This document shows positions 15,170-26,097 of a stretch of DNA of 64,000 nt, piece after piece (position 1 is the first letter of the stretch; the number at the start of each line of letters is the position of its first letter). The notes beneath the pieces are model-generated. The model saw nothing but the letters and a program-made list of their open reading frames with translations, did no database searches and was not told the origin of the DNA. The position numbers were made by a program, and so were the translations under genes. Location: NCBI GenBank assembly GCA_002778215.1, contig PCDM01000018.1, positions 930,001 through 994,000 on the forward strand, written 5' to 3'. The DNA comes from Esteya vermicola. Taxonomy: Eukaryota; Ascomycota; Sordariomycetes; Ophiostomatales; Ophiostomataceae.

Positions 15170-15539
15170 TAAGTATAAAATACGTACTATAACTAACGTT
15201 ATAGTATCTATACTTAAAATAAAGAGTAAATTAGGTTAAGGCTTTACTCTAACACTCTTTACTTTAAAAGGTATAAGTAGATAAGATGTAGCTACTAAAA
15301 AAATAGGTAAATAGTAAGGAACTTAATAGACAAAATTAGCTATAATAAGTTTTATATATAACGCCTATAAGTACGTCTCCTTTATCCTTATCTACTAGTA
15401 AGCCGTTTATAAAGTATAGTATAGGAGGAGGGACTATTAACTAATTAGTTAATAGTTTTTCCTTATACTATTTTATGTACTATAATAGTTATTAGTAGTG
15501 TATATAGTTATATATATATAGTAGGTAGTTTTATACTTA
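15170..15539 (-). repeat. Family C MITE-like repeat (370 bp), inverted
   Basis: It is the reverse complement of 12441-12809 over its full length, including the palindrome at 15430-15459. Together the two form a long inverted pair around 2.4 kb. Flanks GGAG and ATAT give no target duplication. Confidence 0.75.
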
Positions 15540-18500
15540 ATATCCTTTTAAAAAAAGTGTTTAAATAGTAGTTTAGTTATTTTAATAACGTTAAAGTATT
15601 TAATTAATAAGTTATTATAGTAAAGCTTTAATAGCTTACTTTATATAAAAAAGCTTACTATAACTTATAACTTTATACTTAAAGCTATATTTAATAGTAC
15701 TTTATTTATTATAATAAACTATTTACTTTATATACTACTTATATAAATTAAGTATTATAACTATATTTATATTTATGAATTTTTATACTAAGTAGTTATA
15801 ATAACTTTATATAACTTTTTACTTAGTTTAAGCTTTAAAGATTATATAGTAAGAACGGCTATTATTATATAGTATTATAAAAGTTTAATAAGTATAACAC
15901 TTTTATTTATACTTATTATAGTTAAACTTTATATTAATATTATTATATTAATAATATTACTTTTAAAGTAATTAATAGTATTTAACTATATAGTAAGATT
16001 ATTTTATTATAAGATTAAGCTTTTTAGTTTTTTATTTAATATTAAAATAGTTACTTTAACTTTTAAGTTAAAATAGTAGTATAATAGCTTTACTAAAGTA
16101 ATTAGCCTTATATTTTTAATTAAGATCTATTTTAAGTTATTAGTCTTTTATATATTTTATATATAAAATATATAAAGCCTTAACTTTTTTTATACCTTTA
16201 AAATATTAATAGTATTTATATACTAACTAAGTTTATAGTTATATTAATATTACTTAATAGCTATACTACTTATATATAAACTTTATATTAAGTTTATATA
16301 ACTTATACTATTTATATAATTTAGTTATTTTAATAATATATATACTAAGTTAGTTAACTTAGACTAGTACTTAATAATAAAATTAAAAAAGGTTAAATAT
16401 ATTACTTACTTAATTTACTTATTATTAAGTTAAGGCTATTATATAAATATATAAAGGTTATTATAATTAAATAAGACTTTTATAACGTTTTTACTATTAT
16501 TTAAGTAGTATTTTTACTAGTAAAAAGCCTTTACTATAGTTAAAAGCTTTTAATTTAAAGTATTATAGTTTAGTTTTACTTTTTATAACTTATATAACTA
16601 AAAGGTTATAAAATACTATTATCCTTTTTTATTAAGTTATAATATAATTACTTTTAATACTATATTTAATATATTAGTTTTTATATAAATTAGTTTATTA
16701 AGATTAAAGTAATATAATAATAAAGCTTTTATAAACTTAGCCTTTAATTACTTAAAAGCTTTATAAGCTTTATTATTTAGTTGTACTTTATTAAGCTTCT
16801 TTTTATTCTTACTCCTTTTTAATAGTTTTAATAATAATATAGTAATATAAAAGTAACTTTAAATAAAACGTTTATAAAAGTTATAAAACTTTAAAAAAAC
16901 TTAAATCTTTTAATAAAACGTTAGTTTAGGCTATTTAATAACTATATATACTTAGTACTTATTTATTATAAAGCTTTTATATAATATTTAAAAGCTTAAG
17001 AATTTTACCTTTTTTTAATAACATTTATATTTATTTTATTAATATATAATTAAGCCTTTTTTAAACGTCTTAGTACTTTTTTTAAGTATTATATATACTC
17101 CTTTTTTATTTTTAAAAAGACTAAAATATTATTAAAGTATATAATATAAATAGTATTTACTAGTCCTTTTAGTATACTATTAATATAGTTTTAAAAAGTT
17201 ATTAGTACGTTAGTTAAGTTAAAAAAGAGGACTAAATACTTAAAGTAGCTATATTAGGTTTAAAATGCAGTTTTTTATTTATTACTTTTTTTTACTTAAA
17301 TTTAGTAGTAGGCCTTTTTAATATCTAATTTTAAAATAAATTTTATTCTTATATAACGTTTTATAATTTTTACTATTAAAGGTAATAAATAATAATTCTT
17401 AATTATTACTTTATTTAAGCCTTAATAGTTTATATATAACTATAAGCTCTTATCCTTCTTTAATATATATAAATAGGATAAAGGCGTTAGTAAGACTTTT
17501 TAAAGAATGTATATATTTAAAGGCTATACTTTCTACTAAGTAATTCCTTAACTCTTTTAACTCTTTTTATAATAAGAAGTATATAGCCTTATATAGTAGT
17601 TACTATTCCTTTTTTAAGCTAATAGTATAGTTAGTATTATAGTATAATAGTAGTATTTTAATATTATTAAAATTTAAGATATTGTTGTACTTATATACTA
17701 AGTATATAAGTAATTTACTTTATTCTTTCTTTAATTCTTTTACTAATAACGTACTTATTATTACTATATACACTATTATTCTTTCTTACTTAACTAGTAT
17801 TATAAAAGCCTTAACTATAGTTACTCTTATCTTCTTCTTTATTACTTTAAATTACTAACTAGTCTTTATTAGATTTAGTTAAATAGCGTACTTCTTAATT
17901 ATTATTATTAATAAAAGTATTAACGGCCTTATTATATTAAGCAGCCTATTAATCTTAGTATAGATTTATACTACGCTTTTTTCTTATTCTTATATATTAA
18001 TTAAGTATAATAGTACTTTTTATATACTACTTATATATACTATTTATTTATTATACGCTTTTAATGTTAAGATTCTTACTCTTATTTTTTATAAACTAAT
18101 CTTTTTAATAAAAGTCTTATTAATTATATTTAATATAGTAACTATATTCTATCTTATATTAACTAACTACTTACCCTTTATTTATACTTTAAATTAAAAT
18201 ATACTTATTATTAAAATCTTTTTTATATCTTTAACATCTTAATAGTTATTAATACTATTTAGTTTTTTAACTATTTACTTATATTTAGTAATTTAGTTAT
18301 AACTATCTTTTTTTTATTTAAGCACTTATTAACTAAGTACTTATTATTATTATAAATATAATACTTTAAAATATAGCCGTTTTATTAAAGGTTTTTATTT
18401 TAAAAGCTCCTTCTTTCTTAGCCTTGTCCTTTATAAGTGCCTTAATAATTATCTTAATAATTATTAGTACTTAAATCTTTATTATATATCCTTTTATTTT

Positions 18501-19445
18501 AACTATATTTATAGCCTTTTTTATAGCTTCCTTAACTTTTATATATATATCTTATATAAAGGTTTTATACTTATCCTTATAAGTAGTATATATTCTATAT
18601 AATTTTAATATATATAATTAATTTTTATTTTATTTTTAATATTATAAAAAGCTTTTAAAGGTTCTTTTTAATACTTAAAAGTAGTTATATATATAAAACT
18701 TATACCTATTCCTTTTTTAACTTTTTTTTTAAATATATTTTAAAAAAGGCTAAGTAATTTATAAAGTCTTAAAGGTCTTAACACTTAACTTATTTTATAT
18801 TATTAATTAACTTTTAAATAATAAAGGAATATATTTTTAAACTTATAATAAAAAATAAAACTTAGTATTTAAAGCCTTTTTAGTCTTTATTTATAATAGC
18901 TTACTCTTTTCTTATTTTATTTAATAGTATAGTTTACTATATTATATAGTTAATTTAATTTATATTAGCTAGTATAAAATAAATACACTTTTTAACTATA
19001 TTAAATTTCTTTTTAAATAAAGTAAGATGTATTTTTTTATTTATAAGCTAATTTTAGTACTAATTTACTAAAAAGTTATAATAAAGAAAAGGTATCTTTT
19101 TTATTATTATACTTAGCCTATCTTTCTTTATATTAAAGCCTCTACTACTACTATTTTAATGTTTTTTTTAAGTAGTTAATAAGCTATTTAACTTTTTATA
19201 AAGCTTTTTTTTATACTTTATTAAAACAACTTCTTTTTTAATATTTAAAGCTTAAGGTTATTAGTCTTTACTACTTTATATATAATTTATTATATAACAC
19301 TAAGTTTACTAATAATAAATTTAATAAAGTCTATATTATCTTATATTATAATAGTTATTAGTCTTATATTAGTTTAATTTAGTATATATAATTAATTAAG
19401 TTTATATTAATAGTTAAGTAGTTTTAAAAAAAAAGACTTAGTAAT
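15540..19445 (-). mobile_element. Gypsy-type retroelement body (probably family B), RIP-dead
   Basis: The minus strand at 17119-17139 reads YFNNILV, a reverse-transcriptase active site in which both aspartates have become asparagine. The part at about 18935-19445 is the 5' leader/gag region: it is repeated at 20236-21032 and, in the other orientation, at 60367-60750, always next to a family B LTR. In minus orientation the 5' LTR is therefore the one at 19446-20235. No 3' LTR was found before the C repeat at 15539, so the element is truncated or rearranged. Assigning the RT to family B rests on adjacency and orientation, not on a second full copy. Confidence 0.6.
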
Positions 19446-20235
19446 TATAATAGTAAATAAACTAAGTAACTATATTAATAAACTAATTAGTTATAAAAGG
19501 CTAAAAGTAAAAGTAGTATTATATAAAAACTAAGTCCTATTTCTTTATATTTAATAAAAAGAATAAACTAACTATATAAAAGTAGTACTAAGTATACTAG
19601 TCTTAATTAAGCCTTAGCCTTTAAACTTAATAACTATTTAACTAATTACAAAGTATATATTTACTACTATCTTACTTAATTAAGTATAGACTACTACTAT
19701 ACATTCTTATAGGTCTTATCTATATTTATAAGTTATATAACGTCTACTATTTATTTAATTAGCTATTATACCTTTATATTGTTTATAAAGTTTATATAAT
19801 AAGTATAGAATTACCTACCACACATATATATATAACCACATACACTACTAACAACTGTTATAATACGTAGAATAGTATAAAAAAAGACTATTAACTAATT
19901 AGTTAATAGTCCCTCCTCCTATACTATGCTCTATAAGCGGCTTGCTAGCAGGCAAAGATAAAGAGAGACGTACTTATTAGCGTTATATATAAAACTTGTA
20001 TAGCTAATTCTGTCTATTAAATTCCTTGCTCTTTATTTATCTTTCTAGTGGCTACGTCTTGTCTACTTATACCTTTTAAAGTAGAGAGTGTTAAGGTAAA
20101 GCCTTGACCTAATTTGCTCTTTATTATAAGTATAGGTACTATAATGTTAGTTGTAGTACGTACTTTACACTTAATAACTTTTATGTATAGTCTTTATAAG
20201 ACCTTTGTAGACGTTTTTTCTACTTGCTTATAATA
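19446..20235 (-). repeat. Family B LTR split by a C repeat
   Basis: The LTR occupies 19446-19799 and 20178-20235. Removing the C element and one copy of its duplicated flank leaves 412 bp, matching the 410-413 bp of other B LTRs. The right piece carries the 5' end of the LTR (complement begins TATTATAAGCAAG) with its stem-loop. The left side runs straight into the element's leader. Confidence 0.75.
19800..20173 (+). repeat. Family C MITE-like repeat (374 bp) inside a B LTR
   Basis: It runs from TAAGTATAGAATTACC to ACACTTA, with the palindrome at about 19884-19913. It is flanked by ATAA on both sides (19796-19799, 20174-20177). Intact B LTRs show continuous sequence across this point, which gives an empty-site comparison. 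The next flanking base is T versus C, so a 5 bp duplication altered by RIP is also possible. Confidence 0.8.
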
Positions 20236-21032
20236 TTATTAATATAGTTTATTATATTATATAGTTAATTTAGTTTATACTAGTTAGTATAAAGTAAATA
20301 TAATAGTATTAAATTTCTTTTTAAATAAAGTAAAGTATATTTTTTTATTTATAAGCTAATTTTAATACTAATTTATTAAAAAACTATAATAAAAGGTAAG
20401 TATTTTCTTTATTATAATACTTAGCCTATCCTTTTTTATATTAAAGCCTTTATTACTACTATTTTTATACCTTTTTTAACGTTTAAAGCTTAAAATTATT
20501 AGTTTTTACTACTTTAAGTATATTAAGAATATATAATTATATAAAGTATTACTAATTATATATTCGTATTAAGAGTTTTAGTACATATACACACTTAGAT
20601 TAAAATAGCGAATTATATTTATATAAGGACAGTCCTCTTCCTTTCTATCTAGTTATTTATTAAGTATTAAAAAAATACACTTATTTTCCCTTATTATAGG
20701 CCTTACTTATTCAACTATTTAGATTACTATACGTAGCTTAACTCTACGCCTTTTATAAAGACGTTTTTCTTATAAAGTATAACTTAATATATAAAACTAA
20801 GCCTACTAATAATAAATTTTATAAGGTTTATATTATCCTTTACTATAATAGTTACTATTAATCCTTTTACCTTAAGTTTATTAAGCTACATTATAATACT
20901 TATATTTAGTTATTAGTTATATAAAGCTATATTATTTTATAGTCTTATATTAGTTTTATTTAGTTTATTAGTTAGTAATTAATTTAATTTATATTAATAA
21001 CTAAGTAGTTTTTTAATTAAAGACTTAATAAT
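20236..21032 (-). mobile_element. Second copy of the family B leader/gag end
   Basis: It is collinear with 18935-19445 and ends, like that copy, at a family B LTR. It is split by an F repeat at 20521-20774. No reading frame survives. A matching plus-strand copy lies at 60367-60750. Confidence 0.65.
20521..20774 (-). repeat. Family F repeat (254 bp), inverted
   Basis: It runs from TATTAAGAAT to TTCTTATA, the complement of 13642-13893. It is flanked by a perfect 5 bp duplication AAGTA (20516-20520, 20775-20779). The host sequence is continuous in the other copy of this B region. Confidence 0.85.
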
Positions 21033-21684
21033 TATAATAAGGGCTAAACTAAGTAACTATATTAGTAAAGTAATTACTTATAAAAAGGTAATAAGTAAGA
21101 GTAGTATTATATAAGAACTAAGTCTTATTCCTCCTTATTTAGTAAAAGAGATAAACTAGCTATATATAAGTAGTACTAAGTATACTAGGCCTAAATAAGC
21201 CTTAGCCTTTAAACTTAACAACTATTTGGCTAATTATAAAGCGTGTATTTACTACTACTCTACTTAATTAAGTATAGGGTACTGTTATATATTCTCTAAA
21301 GTCCTACTTATATTTATAAGTTATATAACGCCTACTATTTGTCTAATTAGTTATTATATTTACGTATTACTTATACTATATATACAACTTCTATACATAG
21401 CCTATATTAGTATTGCTAAAAAAGTACTATAAATACAGGAATATCCTATAGTTTTAAATAGACAAGAATTAACTAACTTTACATTTATACATTTTTCACT
21501 AATATATTAGAATTACACAGAATTATTAACATATTATAGTTATTTACTTTATTTGTTTATTTACTTTATTTAGGGTGAATATACTAAGGACGACATATAG
21601 TCGCTATTAGTGTATTTCCTCCTACGTTAGTAATCTAGCGCGTAATAGTTAGGCCTTTGTTGCTCTTTTTACTTGTTTGTAATA
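21033..21684 (-). repeat. Family B LTR split by a solo A LTR
   Basis: Without the 237 bp insertion and its 5 bp duplication this is 410 bp, the family length. The complement begins TATTACAAACAAG, as in the copy at 59954. The left side continues into the B leader, so this is a 5' LTR of a minus-strand copy. Confidence 0.8.
21411..21647 (+). repeat. Solo family A LTR (237 bp)
   Basis: It aligns end to end with the LTRs of A1 and A2. The flanks are ATTAG (left) and GTTAG (right), a 5 bp duplication with one G-to-A change. The uninterrupted site, reading CCTATGTTAGGCC, is visible at about 23530. No internal family A sequence is attached, so it probably arose by LTR-LTR recombination. Confidence 0.85.
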
Positions 21685-22739
21685 AGTACTTACTATTATT
21701 AGATTAATAACTAACTAAGTTATATAAACTGGTATAGTGGTCTTTTAAAGCAAAGTTATAACTTTTTATATTTATATTTATTAAGTAGTAAAGTAGTAGT
21801 CTTTTATTAAATTAAACATTGTTTATTTACTTATAAGTATTACTACCTTTATAATAAAAGAATTAATATAAGCTAATAAGTATACTATAATACTTAAAGT
21901 ATATAATAGCTTTAAAAATAGTTTTAAGGTTTTATTTACTTTATATACTATTCTTTTATAAAACGGCGTTTAACTAATTACTTTATAAAATAATAGTACT
22001 TTATATATAAAATATTATATTAAATATAATAGTATAAACGTACTTAGTATATATAAATAAGGTAATTTAGTAATAAGATATAAGTAGTTAAATATAAAGA
22101 AGTAAGCTTATAAGCAGAATAGATAAATATAGTAAAGGCAAATGTTAAAGCTGTTATAATAATAATAAAAAGGTAATAAACATTTTTAACGTTTTTATTT
22201 ATTATAATAATTTAATAAATAAAAACATGCTTACTTTATTATTAGTAGTAGTACTTTAAATAATAAATGGTTTTTTAATAAATAAAGATATATTCTTAAA
22301 GTAAACTATTTAATTATCTTTAATATATTATATTCTTTTTTTATAATACTTTTTATAAGTAAGTTAAAGCTTTTATTATTAAATTTAACTCTTCTTATAA
22401 CTATTCTATAATTAAGTATTACTATTATTATATTTTAAAAAAGAACCTTTTATAGTTTATTATAAGTAGTATATAAAAGAATAATACTTATATAAGTTTA
22501 TTATTTATTAATAGTAAATATTAGTACTAACTTTAGTAAGGTACTAAGTTAAAACAAGTAATAAAGAATAAGTAAGTAGTCCTTACTAAGGTAAAGGCAG
22601 CGTTCTTAATAATGCTATTTAATAATGTAAAGAAAGTAGGCTTTAATAATGTAGGCCTTTAAACTAGTTAAACTAATAATTAATTTAGTAATAAGAAATA
22701 TATTAATATTAATACTAAAGTAAAAGATAAAGTAGCTAT
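21685..22739. other. RIP-type AT-rich stretch, no gene seen
   Basis: All frames are closed by frequent stops. Composition is G-biased in 22540-22740. I could not link it to a named family in the window. Confidence 0.4.
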
Positions 22740-22981
22740 TAAGTACAAAATCACCTACCACTTATAAAACTACCTACACTACTAACAACTACTATAATAC
22801 GTAGAATAGTATAGGAAGGGACTATTAACTAATTAGTTAATAGTCCCTCCTCTTATACTATACTTTATAAGCGGCTTACTAGTAGGTAAGGACGAGGGAG
22901 ACGCACTTATAGGCGTTGTACGTATAACTTGTATAGCCGATTCTGTCTATTAAATTCCTTACTATCCGTTTATTTGTTTAG
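22740..22981 (+). repeat. Family C repeat, 3' truncated, with perfect 30 bp palindrome
   Basis: It starts TAAGTACAAAATCACC and holds the only unmutated palindrome of the family, at 22818-22847 (arms GGGACTATTAACTAA and complement). At about 22981 it switches abruptly to the 3' end of a B LTR, so its right third is missing. Confidence 0.75.
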
Positions 22982-23066
22982 TCTTAGTTCTTATATAATA
23001 TAACCCTTGCCTTTTGCCCTTTTATAATTAATTACTTTATTAACGTAGTTACTTAGTCTAACCCTT
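22982..23066 (+). repeat. 3' end fragment of a family B LTR
   Basis: It matches the last 85 or so bases of the B LTR at 62469-62880 (from the CTTAGTTCTTATATAA block onward). It is joined directly to the truncated C repeat, which marks a rearrangement junction. Confidence 0.65.
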
Positions 23067-23356
23067 ATTATAATAATTTATATTTATATATTATAATAGT
23101 TACTATTAAGCTAATATAACTAGTAAGGTTAATAAACGTTAATAAGGCTAACTAAAGATATTAAAAGCTTTGTTTTAAAGCTATAAATAATTAGTATATA
23201 TATAAAACTAGTTAGTAATATATATTAATTGTAATAAATTTACTTATACTTTACTTTTAGTAAAATTTACTCTATTATATAAACGTTATAAAACTATTCT
23301 TACTTAGTACTATTTAATATTTAATTAGTTTATATATTGTTTATATTGTTTATAAC
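23067..23356 (-). repeat. Fragment of family D 3' internal sequence
   Basis: It resembles 38500-38710 (inside D2) and 61457-61705, in the same orientation. Shared blocks include AACTAGTAAGGTTAATAAA (also near 61500) and TATATAAACGTTATAA. It is non-coding and RIP-mutated. Confidence 0.55.
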
Positions 23357-23580
23357 GTTTTTATAACTCTTATATACGGTCTATATTAGGCCTTTTTAGT
23401 TGCTCTTTTTACTACTACATATTTTATAAGATCCTACTTACGCTTATATGTTATATAATGCCTGCGTTTATTTACTTAGTCAACGTATTTATGTATTGTT
23501 TGTAAAGCTTACGCAACTTTTGTATATAGCCTATGTTAGGCCTTTATAGTTGCTCTTCTTACCTACTTATATTAGTTTTT
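23357..23580 (-). repeat. Two inverted fragments of family B LTR 5' ends
   Basis: The block reading TTAGGCCTTTxTAGTTGCTC occurs twice (about 23387-23408 and 23538-23559). Each is the complement of the B LTR start region seen at 59954-60010. The second preserves the site into which the A LTR at 21411 was inserted in another copy. Confidence 0.6.
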
Positions 23581-23814
23581 AGTTAGGTATATAGAATATC
23601 CTTTATTTATAGTATAATTGTTTAATAATACTTTAAGTATTAAATATATATTTAAAATATTTATTAGGTTATTTAATTTAACTAATTATAAAGGACTTTA
23701 AAAGAACCTTTTATAGTTTATATATACTAGTTAAGGGGCTTATAACTACTATATTTACTTAAGTAGTACTTAGTTACAATATATTTACTAGTAATTTCTA
23801 TTAAAACCATAATA
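23581..23814. other. RIP-type AT-rich stretch, no gene seen
   Basis: It is short debris between repeat fragments, without an open frame or a recognisable family. Confidence 0.4.
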
Positions 23815-24111
23815 TAAGGCTTTAGTTTAACACTTTTTACTTTAAAAAACTATATAAGTAAATAAAGGTAGCTAATAGTTTTAAATAGTATAAAATTGAA
23901 AATATATAATACATACTATAAGTTTTTAGTAAAACGCCTTTTTAGTACGTCTTCCCTTCTTATCCTACTTGTAAGTAAACTATAAAGCATAGTATACAGA
24001 GAGGAACTATTAAGTAATTACTTAATAGTCCCTTTCTACGCTGTTTTATATAATTATAATGGTTATTAGTAGTGTACGTAGTTTTATCTATAGTAGGTAG
24101 CTTTGTACTTA
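23815..24111 (-). repeat. Family C repeat, inverted, truncated
   Basis: It is the complement of a C repeat, ending GTACTTA at 24111, with a decayed palindrome at about 24003-24032. The terminus expected near 23800 is missing. With 22740-22981 it forms a second inverted C pair, 1.37 kb apart end to end. Confidence 0.65.
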
Positions 24112-24570
24112 ATACATATATAAATTTAGTCTGTTACTAGATACTATTTTCTATCTAGCTACGGTTATTATACCTACTTATTTATAAATACTATAAAAAT
24201 TATATATACTACACTATTAATACTAAAAAGAGTAAGAACTATATACTATTGCTGTAATGCTAACTATACCTTTTCTAACCTTTTATCAGTGTATAAATAT
24301 GTAAATAAAAGTAGAAAAACAGGAAAAATATTATTACTTATTAAGGCATTTGCCAAGTTTAAGAAAAAAAAACAGTTAAAGAATGTCTTAATCTTATAGA
24401 CAAAGACGTCTCGATTCGGCAGTTATATAAATATCGGTAAGGAAGTACTTTATTAAGACGATAACTTTGTTTATTACTATTTCGTGTTAACTTTAGGTAC
24501 CCCTACAATTTATACATTCTATTTGTATTTATAACTGAATAGTACATAGTAGAGAATATATATATATTTC
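24112..24570. other. SEC17 downstream flank
   Basis: Composition moves from RIP-type to ordinary between about 24250 and 24570 (CpG, CpA and TpG reappear, for example around 24400-24430). It presumably contains the SEC17 3' UTR and polyadenylation region. No gene or RNA is recognised. Confidence 0.5.
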
Positions 24571-25629
24571 TTAAGAGAACTCGTTATCTGCTTCTTCAAT
24601 CTGAGACTTAATTTGAAGTAGAACTGTTGTCTTCCATACATCCAACTTACTAATTGCATCATAGTCAAATAGTCTTGCGGAGAATGCGTCCAAATTACCC
24701 TCTTCCACTGCACAAATCAGATCCTTTAACAGTTGGTTTTCTCTCTGTGCAGCAAAGCTTGGATCCAGTTGACAGTACTGTTCTCGGGCACGCCGGGCGC
24801 TTATTACATCACCTGAGGCTAGATGACAGAGACCAGCCTTGAGAAAATAATCCTTGACGGAGTAGCGCATTAGGTTGCTATTGATAGACTGTTCTGCGAC
24901 CTTTTCAAATTGTTCAATTGCCTTATGATAGTCCTTATCTAAGGCGGCCAGGTCGCCAACTCTCAGCCAGTTTTTATTTGCCAATCTATATTATTAGAGG
25001 TTAAGAAGCACTAGTTGGTGATTAAAACTTACGTTTGTGCATTATCTCCATCATACCATAAAGCTGCATTTTCGTAGCATTCTATGGCTCGCTGCCGATC
25101 CTGTATATCCTTCTCGAACAGTTCACCCAGATCTTCCTTTTGTTTCGCAGCCCGCCGGAAATTTCCGCGAGCACAATATTGTACAATGGCCTTGTCTAGG
25201 CACCGCGCTGCATCTTTTGGGCTTTCCTTTCGGTAAACTTTAAACGCTTCGGTCATTGTGTTGGCAGCATCATCTGGTTCATTCAAGTCGTTCTTCTGGA
25301 TACTTGCTGCCTTCTCAAACGCTTGGCCTGCTTCTATATCTGCGCAAATAGTATGTCATTAGTATTTCAACTACGTACATTGGCAAGTTCCATTCAACTC
25401 ATTTCACATACTGCATTTCTGCAATCTGAATGCATTTGCTGCCTGGACATAATAATCAGCAGCGTCTAGAAACTTCTGCTCTCTTCCGCCAAAGAGGGCG
25501 AATCCACTGCTGGCACTGGTATGTAATTTTTCAGCCTATAGTTTCTCGTAGTTAGAAGTCGAGTTGGGAAAATGAACAATAAACTAATTACCAAACCTTC
25601 TGTAATAAGACTCGCGGATCCTGAGCCAT
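24571..25629 (-). CDS. SEC17: SEC17, alpha-SNAP vesicle-fusion adaptor
   Basis: The product is the alpha-SNAP adaptor, which binds assembled SNARE bundles on membranes and recruits the AAA ATPase NSF/Sec18 to take them apart. Four exons (25597-25629, 25412-25535, 25033-25339, 24571-24985) join in frame to 292 residues plus TAA, the length of yeast Sec17. The start gives MAQDPRVLLQKAEK, the usual fungal N-terminus. FALFGG at residues 23-28 is the hydrophobic membrane-contact loop. The rest is the TPR-like helical solenoid, with conserved blocks EAGQAFEKAASIQ, LNEPDDAANT, GNFRRAA and SVKDYFLKAGLCHLA, and the C-terminal Sec18-activating segment. Introns are 61, 72 and 47 bp, all GT..AG. Intron 1 has the unusual donor GTTTGG but a good CTAAC branch site. 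The gene is free of RIP mutation although transposon remains begin within about 0.5 kb on both sides. Confidence 0.96.
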
Positions 25630-26097
25630 GATATTTAGTGAAGATAATCTCTGTGCTTCTAAGAAAAGTGTAAAATTAGTGTAATAAGAAGAGGCGGGGT
25701 TTAGATATTAGTACAAGAGCCAAAGGTACAATACTTATAAATTAACAATACTAATATATAATAGTAAGTTCTACCTATTAGTAATATACTTTATTAACCT
25801 TAAGGAAGAATATTATTAATAATACACATCTGTATACAACGTTTATTGTACAATTATAGATATCAATTTAAGGTTTTATTTTACCTTATATAAGTTCTTT
25901 AATATTAAGTGTAGGTCCTTTTAGCCACACCTTCCACCTTTTACACTTAAAATACTACTAATTAAAGTCCTATAAAAATAAAGAGTAATATTTAAATAGT
26001 AAGTTTAATAGTAAATTAGTTTTATTACTTAAGAGTAAAACCCTTACAAATAGGAATATTCGTAGCTATTTTAAAAAAGAGAAATTAGTAAGGTTTA
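25630..26097. promoter_or_regulatory. SEC17 upstream region
   Basis: About 470 bp separate the SEC17 start codon from recognisable D1 sequence. The nearest 110 bp have ordinary composition and a short GC-rich motif, GAGGCGGGGT, at 25691-25700. Farther out (25740-26097) the DNA is AT-rich but less extreme than the desert. The promoter must lie here unless it extends into the repeat. No specific factor site is claimed. Confidence 0.45.

Noticed and set aside
1..24111. Mitochondrial or plastid DNA, because of the extreme AT content
   Set aside because: The AT-rich DNA consists of nuclear LTR retroelements with target duplications and TpA-rich RIP signatures, and is interleaved with intron-containing nuclear genes.
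12441..24111. CRISPR-like array from the repeated palindromes
   Set aside because: The palindromes are kilobases apart inside a 370 bp transposable repeat, and there is no regular spacer pattern.
24519..24713. 64-codon minus-strand frame overlapping the end of SEC17
   Set aside because: It is an out-of-frame shadow of the last SEC17 exon running into the 3' flank, with no conserved features.
24654..25243. Plus-strand frames opposite SEC17 (24654-24842, 25037-25243)
   Set aside because: They are antisense shadows of conserved SEC17 coding sequence.
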